Positions 14,301 to 26,300 of a stretch of DNA of 64,000 nt are shown here, piece by piece; within the stretch, counting starts at the first letter, position 1, and every line of letters starts with the position of its first letter. Made by a program: the position numbers and the translations under genes. The notes below the pieces were generated by a model. That model was not told where the DNA came from. It searched no databases and saw only the letters and a list, made by a program, of their open reading frames with translations. This DNA comes from Sthenelais limicola (Eukaryota > Annelida > Polychaeta > Phyllodocida > Sigalionidae): positions 95,183,740-95,247,739 of the forward strand of contig OW804095.1 in NCBI GenBank assembly GCA_942159475.1, read 5' to 3'.

Positions 14301-17300
14301 CTTCAAATGAATCCAGTATATATGTCCTCTAAGTAGCCTTTACAAATGTCACCATTCGGTTCCAATGTAAAAGTTTTCCCTTATTAGCTGTATCTCCAAT
14401 CAGAATCTATATATCCTCCAAACTATGAGTTTCCTTTCGCCTTCTTACGACCTAGACCGAACTAGAGAACATCTACAACTCCTAGTTCTGTTAAGTCGGT
14501 TGTGTAATGTCTTTTCTGAATTTGAGCAAACGCCAATCAAAGCAATTTACATCAAAACACAGACAGTCCTTTCTGGGAGACCTTCCCGGAAATTGAAGTC
14601 GGACTTAAGATGCGCTCTCCAAGGGCCATGGCCTTTCATCCACTGCCCACAGGAGTAATTCTGACACATAGTCCCCGACCTAGCCTGCATTGCACCTCTA
14701 TCCCCGACCCTGCTTGGGGTGCTAGGGACGAATAATTTGTCTATCCCCGACCCTGAAATGTTCGAGCATCATGGAATTGTGCATGCTAAGGCCGTATCCC
14801 AGGTGGGATTCTCAAATACGAGGCCTTTTTTCTAGAGCTATGGGCCATCGTGATCCTTCGGGTGGGACATGAGTGCATCTCAGGTAGAATTCCTTCCCAT
14901 AGGGGACGGCCCGGCGAATGACTGGGCGCACCGCTGCCATTGAGCTCAAAACAAAATTGCTGAGTCAGAACTTCTTTAGTTATAAGCGACTGGGATATAA
15001 TTTATTGAAGTAAACTGGAAACGGCGAGTATGACTTCCACATGGATTCATTTAAGTCGAATATTCATAATGTTATAAGCTCCACATTTAAAGCTAAAGCT
15101 AAAGTGATCCAAAAATGTTTTTCTCGGTTTTCTTTATCTTGAGTACTGTAGAATGGACTATGGAAATAGGCCTAAAGAAAATGAAGACAAATTTATATTT
15201 CCTTGAATTTCCTGGGGTTTTCATGAATTCATGGCTTTCTCTGGAATATTTTTATGATTTGTTTTGCTGATCTACTGTGGCAATCTGGATGAAATGGGAT
15301 TAATAGTGCAATTAGTTGGCTTCTTCATATACCTATCTGGCCAGTGCTATCCTTACATTTTCGATTCCAAAAGAATTCCCAAAGTTTTAGAAGACAATAG
15401 AGTCAGACTGAAGAAGTGAGATTTCGGCGGGTCTCTAATTAATTATTTGGGGAGATAATGAAATCCCCCAAAACCAAGAAGAACAGGTCAAAATCCTTTA
15501 ATGCTCTATCTGGGCGAGTTGGATGGGTCTGCATTTCAGCAAATGAGTAAGCCTCAACTAATCACACACAAGGCCGATGAGAAATGTAGTACCGGTATTT
15601 GATATAAAAACTCTGCCCTAGGTGAGGCTCGAACTCACAACCTCCGCATTGCCTTGCTACAGGCGCCAGCCCTATATGATATAGGGGAGTACTGCTTATA
15701 AGTACGGCGCGCTAACCGATTGCGCCACTGGGGCAGGTGAATACCATCGACGCTTAGATCGAATTTGATCCTCGAATACTGTCCCAGCACAGTGCAACTG
15801 TATTGAACAACCTTGCTGCAATCCCTTTTCAAAAATATAACTGTACGCATTAATAATTTAAGATAGTTGCTTTCAAAAGCAGATAGATTGTCGGTGCATA
15901 TGTCTGTATAATACAAGATTGATGTGCACCTCTTGACTGACAAAGGCTTCTATGAGTATTTTAAAATGTTGTCAACACTAGCTATAGTTCCACTAAATGT
16001 ACATCGACATGTCCATCATTACACATGTATACAGGCTTTACTCTCTGAAGAAATAGGATTGCGGAAGATGAGCGACTATATCCATTTTACCTTTCTGGAA
16101 GAGATCTGCTAAGGCAGAGGTAGCCATCCCAGTTCTGGCAGGCATGATTGTAAATTGATTGATCAGAATAAAAATACAATATATATGTATACATTTAAAA
16201 TATACCTCAATCATTAATGAGATCCACTCTGCAAAAACGGGTCTTATGTAAGGGGGACATAAGACCTGTTTTCGCAGAGCGGGTCACATAATAAATTATT
16301 TGTTCTCGGTGCATGGTATGAATTATTATTGTTATTTTGTTATCTTAACTCTGCGTTAATTCGGTTAATCATAACGGAGAATTATGTTAGAATGATCTGC
16401 GCCGCCCGATTTATATAGGCGTGATAACAAAAGAATCAAGCCTGCAGGGCGTAAATTGAAATATTCCAATTCAATCATTTCACACCATAGTAAACTGAAG
16501 TTTTTGAGGGACTAATTTAGAACGAGAGGACACGTGATGAGGTAGCCCTGTGAGTTAATGTGACACTCAGCATTTAATAACTTGTCAATATTAATTTGGT
16601 CGAGGGCCCTTGAAGATGTTGCATCTTTTACATTTTGTAACCTGGAATCCGATTAGAAATGTACCACAAAGTCCACCCATTAAAATTGGCGTCCGTTGTA
16701 TCATAATTCTTCATTTTTTTTTTATTGAAAGTGGGAAATTACCGGTATCTCTCTCTTTGCGCTTGCCTTGCTCACTGATTTAACAGATAAAATATGGAAA
16801 TTGAGTGCAGTCGTGAGAAAGAAAATTGAGGCAAATTGCAGTCCTTTTAGGAGAGGCGCCAAATATTTTCCTTCTGGATAGCTATGCGATCACCCTGTGC
16901 ATGTAAAATACCTCGTTGGCAGTTACATAAGACATATGTTCTTTCCGCTGCTAGCTCTGCCCGGCAGGAACTGAGATTTGGCACTGGGTAAATGTCAGGA
17001 AATACTGACCCACACCGAAGCATATGAACTCACCGGGGCGACGGTGGAGAACGATAACCGTCGACTAGACTTCTTTTATTTTCCAATATACTCGGCCGTT
17101 AATAATGAATGTGTTCCTTTCCTCGTTTTGCCATCTAGGGAGCGACGCAACCATTATATGGCCTGCTAGTATCCCCTGTAACAATAATAAGAGGTAGTTC
17201 CATAGAGTCCCGCCTCAATGCTGCCCTCTCCTTCCCCTCACTCGCCATACAAAAATACACAAATGAAATTTCGGGAATTTCGGGAATGTAATATTATATT

Positions 17301-20300
17301 ACTTCACGAATGAGATGTATCACAACATTGTGAAAATTCAGTCAATAAAATATATATCTTATAATAGGATGCATTCGTGTGAAACCATAATATAAAATTG
17401 TATGAACTGTCGAAATAGTCCCTCGGTTTTTGGTCTCTTTCTCTATATGCACAAAGCACTTAATCTGCATGTTTATTAGCCCGAGTCCTATCTCATTTTC
17501 TTTCATTCGGGGAGGGTATGGATTGCGCCTGCTGAAAGCTGACAGTGGACATGCAAATACCTTACTAAACGTGATGTATATATAATTAATATTCTGGATC
17601 CGTTTGTACGTGTTTGGAAATAGAAAACATAGTGGAGTGGATTCATTGGACTTCAGTACTGGACTAAAAACCCGATTTCTATGGGCATTCGACACCTCTC
17701 CCCCACTATAACCATTTTCCCAGTAGTTTCGTACTCGTATTCCATATAGAGTGAAGCGAGCAATTGATTGGATCTTACATTTACTTGCCTACCAATGAGG
17801 AGAGCAAAGCACTGGAGAGGCATTACTAGATACCATTATAGGAACTGATTGAACAGCTCTTGCACTCAACAATGTAGTATCAGATTGTGGCTGTAGCTGA
17901 GAAGAAAGCGGCCTTGTTTGTCTTTGGGATCGGCGAAAAGATGAGAAAGTAAATAATAAGAATGGATAGCTACATTATAAAGGAATCGCATGGGGAAAGA
18001 TTACTATATGCCAGGATAAAGGCATCTCTGTGTATTAGATGCTTCGAATGGTAGAAACTGGAAAAAAAGCAATGCATTGATAAGGAATGGGATATTGCTG
18101 CTCATATTTCCATATATAATGTAGACCCATCGAATCTCACATGAGTCAATCAAGAATGCCTATCAGCCGTAGATCCGCTGACAGATCTCATTTGCTTTTT
18201 CATCTGCGATTGGTGAGGCCAAAATACAATAATAATACAAAAGCGTAGGCCTATACTTCTCAAACTGTCGCTTGATTTTCAATGGAGCCCTTTAACTCAA
18301 ACTCTCTGGGCTTGTTGAATTTTAGTTACTGCCTTTCCCGAATTTGTCCGAAGTGATTCTGGCAGGCTCTGTGGAAGAGAACTTCAATTACCAAGCGTTA
18401 GATATACGAAACATGCTGAATAAACAGGGGGAAGGGCTAGTTTTATTTTCATTTCCACCTCGGCTGGTTCTGTTGGCGAAAAAGGCTCAATGTTCAGAAC
18501 ACGTCAACATTCATGCTGTTATTATACTTTATTCTGTCAGGGATAGCGGTCTGGGAAGCTTCACATGTGGAGGTTCGCTGCGGCAGCCTCATGCAGAGTT
18601 CGCATAGGAATTGCCTGCTGAATTCATTGCGTAATAAAACACCATAATGTCCAATTTTCAGGACGTAATATTAACCTCTATAAAGCGCGGTTCCTATGCT
18701 TCGGGTGTTATATCTATCTATAGAAATGTCTGACAAATTGTTTTGCTCTGATATGTTAGATATTCCGGGTCTCAGTCCACAATTTCAGTGGCTGTAATTA
18801 TTTGAAATAGGTGGATCGAATGCTCACGAAATGAGCAATGTCTGTATAACATTTTAAATGTCCTTTTGCCTTGGGCTAATGGAACTAGCTAGTGTATTTG
18901 TTAGGTCGAAATCGTTTTGAAAGTCTATCTACAGGACTGTTTTGGCGCTGCGTAATGGAAAGAGACACGACCAGCGGCAGATATACATTACTAATATGAA
19001 CGAAACATGTTGACCAACATCCCATTCCATTATAATGTCGAGGAATTGAGTGCTGCAGGTTAATTGTAGCTATAGGAACGTGTTGAGCTGTCAAAGTCAA
19101 AGTGTAATTTTTTAACCTTTGGGTGAAATATTTACACCTGTTATATTTTACCTTGAAATATAGATGATGCGCTGTTTTCTATCGAAATCTACTTTCTATG
19201 TACTGCAATACAAAATACCAAGTAACTCCAATCCATACGGACCGCTTTATTCGCAATCAAAGAACACGTTGCCCTTTCCCTTTGACCGCATCTGTCACAG
19301 CAAAGCTTCAGTGTTCCCCTAGGCCTTGTCACAGGGCCACAGTACAGCAGCAAAAGATTCCCTTTTATCATGGAAGTGATTAATGGGAGAGAGGAAAGAT
19401 TGTTCCTTCCAATTTAGTTCCAATGGTTCTTAATGCAATTTATTTTATATGCGACATGATACTTTAGATATTTTCCGGTCCCTTACGAACGGTCTCCACT
19501 GCTACAATTGGTCGATTCTCCCGAACCGGTCCAGTTGGATCTCTATAGGCTTGAAAAATGGTAGAAAATAAAAACAAGTTCACACAAAATTGCCTATGAA
19601 TTTGTTGACATGCTTCGCGGAGAGCCTGCATAGGCCTGCAGTGCGGAGATAACGTCAGAGCTATGGTTAGACATTTTACAGTTTTTACATTCTACGGTAT
19701 TTTTTTTAAAAAAAATTCGTGAATGTTAGTGAATTGGGTACCATTCTGTCAATCATCCTGAGTAGCAAGTTCATGTGATACATTTTGAGGTGTTGGTTGA
19801 GGATTGGTGTGAGGAGTGTGGACACTTATCTGGGAGGATATCTGGATGCCCATCTGTGTGATGTAATTCACGCCAACACTACTAATGCAAGGACTGCTTG
19901 ATTGACAACCTTCTACCATCTCTGCAGTAAATCCCTGAAGGCCAGTGTGACATCCTATTGGTTGACATTTGTTGTATTCTATTGGCTATCTTGGTTTGAT
20001 TGACAAGTTGCCACTTAAGGCCACTGTATAGGTTTTGAGAGGAACTCATTTAGAGAGGACCACCCATGACTGAATCTGAGTGATCTACACCTACTACACC
20101 CTTTGGGATTTCTGGGTTTCAAGTCTTGGAGACAGACAAGCTCGGAATTGCAAAGACTAAAAGACAATTGTGTATTATTAGATTACAATATGTTGTTTAA
20201 TGTCTTATGTCTAATTCCCTTGCATTGTACTTTCATGTTTATCCAACTGCCTTTGTAAACAGGGAGCGTGCAACTTTCCTAGTTGTTAATAAACTGAATT

Positions 20301-23300
20301 TTACTTCCACTCCTGTGTTCTTCTAATACAGACATTCGAGGCATTTCAGATTACAGTACGTCTGATATTCATAATCTAGCCATTGCGCACAAATAGTTGA
20401 CCGTAGAATTTGTTTCCTTTGGAAACGCACAATATATACATTAACTTAAACTGATTATAAAGTTAAACAGAAAAATAGTTCATTAAATGATTGATTAACT
20501 TAATAAACTTATAACTTGTTCTCACTAATGTCAGTAAATAAAATAACTACAGGTAACCTGAATGCATACGTCTAATGATCCATGACCGACAGCTACATTG
20601 AAATCTTATGTAGAAAAGATCAAAATCTGATAATTTAAAATGACAATAATCACAGGACAAGAGGTAATCAGAGCTGCCAAACCTCCCGCCACGGTGGAAG
20701 ATCTACCGTTTTAGGGGACAATTTGGCGTCAGTACCTGCAATTCCTCCCGTCCTCCCGTTTCCAACTCAAAATCCCCCGCCTTAATGCCGATATCTGTAC
20801 CTCCTGTGGGTACCAACATGAGGACAAAGGCAGCATGCTCTACCTTTCTTATAACTGCAACCACACAATGTGCAGCAAAAAAATTGATAAGAAAAGTTAA
20901 TCCCCTCTGATCTGGGTAGCCCATTTGATATTTTTTTTAAAGATTTTATTTTAACTTGGTAACCGATATAAAATGTAAAACAAACATGAGAAAGGTAATT
21001 AATATGAGCACAAACATGTGGAAGTCCCATACCAAATGTCCTTGCAAGAGCGATTCTCAGAGTGACTGGCTCAACTGACAAATCGCCTGAATAAAGACCA
21101 GTACCAAAAAAAATTATTCAATTGAGTGAAGACCCCACTTTAATGACCGCCATTTTGCTGGTGCAAGGTTTGGTGTATAATTATACAGAAACTGTGCACC
21201 AGAAGGCCCGAAATGAACGTTATTAATCTTTTTAGTCGCTGCCTTAGGTTGCTATAGCCCCTGGACTGTTCAGGGCAGTGACTAAATAATTATATACATC
21301 CCTCCCTCCTTACAGCCAGTCGCTCATGGTGTATTTCTTTAATAAAAGTACCTCCATTCATATATATGTGGACAAAGATTCCCCCTTTCAAAGGTGTGGA
21401 GGTGGAGCGGAGGGAGCGTACAGGGTGCTGTTGTAAGAGTAGCCAAGTACAATAGATCCAGATACGGTTTCGCACAGGAGCCTGCACAATGTCCTTTAGT
21501 TATAAGGTCTGGATCACTATCAAAGTCATGAGTGGACAGCACTGTATTACCTTCAGGTCCGCCTTCTTATAATAGTTTCATCAATGCAGATCTACTTTTT
21601 TTTTAAAAACTGCTGGAAACCTCGATGATATCTGCAGTCTGCAATGACCAAAGTGCATAACCCAATCAGAATCGAATGTCTCGATCCAATAGTTATTTAT
21701 CGAATATGAATTCCTTACCTTGTATTTTCTCTATTTTTAGGCTTTGGAACTGGAAGTATGATTCACGATGGCTTCAAAATTGCCCAGGTCTTTGAGAATG
21801 GCATGTCGTTGGACTGCTTTGGCCCCATCAGCATCGTTGTAGCAGTAATGCACTTGCTCTTCTGCTTCTTCCAGACCTATTTTCTCTTCAAGAGCCATAA
21901 GGTAAAGTAATCAATTATGAAATACAGTCGGTATGCTTCCTATTCCATGGGTCATATTCTTCGATATTCTAGACAAGACAATAAAGAAAACATAAACCCG
22001 TCTGTATTAAGTAATTAGTAACTCCCGTTAATTTGTTGACTACCCCAGAAATGAACAACTTTTATCACTGTTATAGAGAAATATAGAACATAAATTCTAC
22101 TAGGTACATATAGAATGAACTGTGTGCTTATGAGTACATTTCTGTTTGAAATAGAACCAATATATCATAATAGCTTAGAACAGGCATGCATGTGGGAAGG
22201 CTCTATTGGGTCAAAAGAAACAATTAAGTCCACTGTCCACTCCCACCTACGCTGTGACAAATGCAGAATTTACATGTCCACATTCAATTTTCATTCATTG
22301 AGTGCACAACTTAAATATCAGCTGTGAACAACGTAGCAGGAATGTAACCGTCCTATCCGATACATCTGTTACATGAGTACACCTTTGCATGCTACACAAC
22401 CTAGCTAGATCACACACAGCTGTATTATCGAGTTATTTCTGGGTTTGTTAAAAATGTCCATATATAGAGCTTTTGAAATGTCGGTCGAATTTCATACTAT
22501 GTTTTAGATTCTGTATTCAGCTTGCCTCAATATTATTGCTAAATGTTCCAATGGGAAAATCCCCCTTTAAAGATGGAAACCATAATATGCTCAGAGGTCA
22601 TAAAATGTCCCGTGGCCGGGAATACAACAGGATCCCAAATCTGAGGGTTGCCTGACTTAATACAGTTGACCTGGGACGAAATATCTGTAACACGTGGAGG
22701 TGTGTGACATAAATCACATTTACAGGTATTATGTGTCAGATACTAGCGTGGAAAATACACCAGCATGGAGGATGACGTTACACTGTCACAGTATTCCCCT
22801 TACTACCTCTCGTAAACATATTAGTGGTATATTCAAACCTACTGAGTGAGACCAAAATAAGTGAATCCCTTACTTCTCTGATTTTGGAAACCCCCTTATC
22901 AATTTATTATAAGTTGCCTTGCAAGTCAAAACAAATGGTGGTGAGTGCAAAATAAATATTTCAGAAATGATGATAACGATAGTATAATGTTTTTAAAAGA
23001 AATACTGATATGACATTTGTACATTGATGAATAAAATAAGTGTAGGATAGAGGACGAGATGCTGTACTCTTAGTGAATAGGACGTGGCTGAGGCGCAGCC
23101 GAGGCCACGTCCTATTCACTAAGAGTACAGCATTGAGTCTTCTAGCATGCTTATCCTACAACTTCAATTGTTTGTTATGATTGTGGTTACCAAATCCCCC
23201 TACCACCCAACCACCCTACAACGATCACTGCCTCATCAGTGTCCAGTATTCTCCCCTTTGATTGTTTATTATTGGCCAATCCAGTCCCAATACAGATATT

Positions 23301-26300
23301 TGCCATTACCTCGAATTATTCACTCTATGCAACACCTTACACTTCCTACCACTATTCTATATTGGTCTTCACCAACACATAAGTGATGTGCTACAGGGAA
23401 ATGAGTCACAAGTTGCAAAAATAGGATTTTGAGATATCTATTTGGAGGGTTTTTCATTCCCCAGTTTTTAACGGAGTGAATTTTAAAAAAAAATAACCAT
23501 AGTTATATAGTTATATAACTACACACAATTCCAACTGGTTAAATACTTCTCACCACTGTTTACCATATCATTGGACTCCACTTGACTCATTTTCCTGTGA
23601 CACATCACATTTTCTATTTCAGGAATCATACTATGCTATATACAACATATCCTATCTGAGCCTCTGTGGCTGAGTGGGTAGAGCCTTCAACTCTACTTGC
23701 CAGCCTATACTTATGTGAGAGGTCCTGGGTTCGAATCCAGGCCAATCCTAGTTCAAAATTATTTGCAACAGATACCTGAGCGGACTCTTTAATGAAAGAG
23801 TCCGCCCAGGCATCTGAGAGGACTCTTAGGAGCGGACTCTTTCATTAAAGAGTCCGCTCAGAATGCTCAAAGAGTACACCTGGAATTCAGGACTGTACTC
23901 TTCAAGTATGGGAGTCCGCCCAAGCCAATGCTGGAGAATAGGGGCACCACAGCAAGTGTAGGATAAGGGGTAATAATCTTGAAACGCCAGGTGATCTTCT
24001 GTCATCTTAAAAAAAGAAATGTTCTTCTGTCTGTCATATTCGGAATTCATGCAATTACCATTCCTCGTTGCGGTCAACTTTTTTCTTTTTTCTTGTTTTG
24101 TTGATGCAATTCTTTATTTCCCTTTCCTGCCATCTTGGCTTTTACACACTAAATGCACATGTATAGGTTGTGTATCGCAAACAAATCAACAAATAACAGT
24201 TAACAAGTAATGTCCTCATGCTTTCACAACGTTTTTTAAGTTAAATTATCCTAAATTTTATACTCCCATATTTTTTCCAAGCATATAGTATTTTGTCGTT
24301 TAAAAGGGTTTTTTCATTTCTCTGAGGGCCTCAATGAAGGAAATCTTCGATCATATCCTTCATATGTGGTCAACCTTTTGTATCACCATCATCATCATAA
24401 TTAATATCTCCTTCTTGCAGATCACGATCAATAAGCACAAAGCGTTCGTTCGCTTCGGCCTGACACACATCGTGGCCAGCAACATTTGTGTGTGGTTCCT
24501 CACCACTATCATGGAGACAGCGGAGGACTTCCGCAACATGAAGAACAATGACGACCAGGTGGCTCTCACTACCACCGTCTCCGAGGTGGACCTCTTAAAC
24601 ATAAGCACGACGGCAGGTGAGTACACGCAAGGTGGGATAAAGGCTGGATTATAATACAGACAGGGTAGTATTGAGGAACGTAAGGAGGGTGAGAGAGGGA
24701 AGTAAGGACGGGTGAAAAGCGGTAACGATTGTATGAGCCTGGTCGTCAGAAAATGTACAATTCGTCTTCACTAATCCGCTCAAATAGATAGAAATGAGGT
24801 TTAAAATATAGTTCAACATAACCAAACAGATTGCCAGAGTCAGCGCAATATCAAATATATTCAGATATACCTAGCTATACCTAGTATTTATCATTTCTCA
24901 ACCAAAGTTAGCTGAATTTAAGAAAAAAGAAAAAAAGTGTAAAGCTGTCGATTGTACATATCTAGGCGATCTGACCCATATCATCCCAAGTGTAATGATT
25001 TAAAATTATTAACTCATAGTTAACTCAAAATTCTTTACAACACACATAAAGATCGTGTTTATAATTCTGCATTATTCTTGTATTCGAAGTGATAAACAGC
25101 TGTACAACTATCTATCTATACATAAATATCGAGTATGTATACGTACGTATGTACAGTCGTGTGAATCATGTAATATAAAATATAAAATATCAACAGCTAT
25201 GGGGAAGTAGGAATCTCCACAGCACATCAACTCGCACTTGTTTATATTTTTGACACTTCAGGATATAGTCGCCCCAGAGACCACATCTTAATTTCGTGAC
25301 TCGAATTTTAAATGTTATTATTTTTGGCATGACCCCTAACTTGTGCCCAAGGTCATTGCTTCATATCAATGCGTACAGTACCAATTGAGGAAACATATCT
25401 CATAAAGAAAAAGGTTTAGTGTAACAAACCAAAAGGGGCCATCCTTTAAAATCGTGTGAGATGAAATGACAATGGTCGAACTCATGATTCTTGACACCAT
25501 TATGACGCAATCCACAATTTTCCCTGGCATAAGAAGCCCCTGTGTAATCGAATAAAAACTCCTAAAATGTAATTTACTTCCACAAAATGATTGTCTTGAA
25601 ACATCTCAGTGACCATTTTGAACAATGTACTTTGTTTAGATAACCGATTGAAAACATCCATTCTGTATCTCCCACTTTTGCCCACAGCGACAAGTACGTT
25701 GTAAAACAAAGGAATTGTTGCTATTGTGCATGAATAGTATAAGGCATGCTGTCTCATAAGCTTTTAGAAAGATAGAAAGTGATACTTGTGGTTTGGTGTT
25801 GAGTAAAGTTGTCTGTTTATGGTTTGAAATATTGACCCTCGCCTTATACATGTAGAATATTCATTGCTTAGAGATTCTATACCGTGCGACCATAATCATA
25901 TAAATCTAGTAAATACCTATTCTGCATCAGACATCCATGTATACAGTATAGAATTCTGTTGTTCAAGCTCCTTAGTTTGAACCTTTAGGATCAATTGTAG
26001 CATATCACTATCGATCCCACCCATTATCGTTCAATGGCCATTCTTCGCTATATAGTGCCAATGCCATATGATGGATGAGTAGAAGTAGACCAAAATGTGA
26101 GCATCTGATAAGTTGGTTTCCATGGTAACAACAGTGGCATTTATCTCGCCCTATGCATGAGGTCCAGACTGGATGGGAAAATAACCAGAGATGCCCGAAC
26201 AATTGCCCTATACAATCCGTTGCTTTGTTACCAATCTGAACGTATTGGGGATGAGCGATTGGGTGTGTTCTACTACAGCAGCCTATAGCAAAGGCTGTGA

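Larger units (their letters stand above)
14089..21740 (+). other. Long intron of OTOP gene A
   Basis: A 7.65-kb intron containing a minus-strand tRNA-Ile(UAU) gene, a hairpin near 16.25 kb and otherwise AT-rich sequence without supported coding frames. A segment near 20.67-20.78 kb (GAGCTGCCAAACCTCCCGCC) looks like a transposon end, but I could not find its partner end. Confidence 0.75.

Noticed and set aside
20673..20924. Segment starting GAGCTGCCAAACCTCCCGCC as a transposon end with a minus-strand transposase fragment
   Set aside because: The start looks like known transposon termini, but no partner end, duplication or transposase motif could be found.
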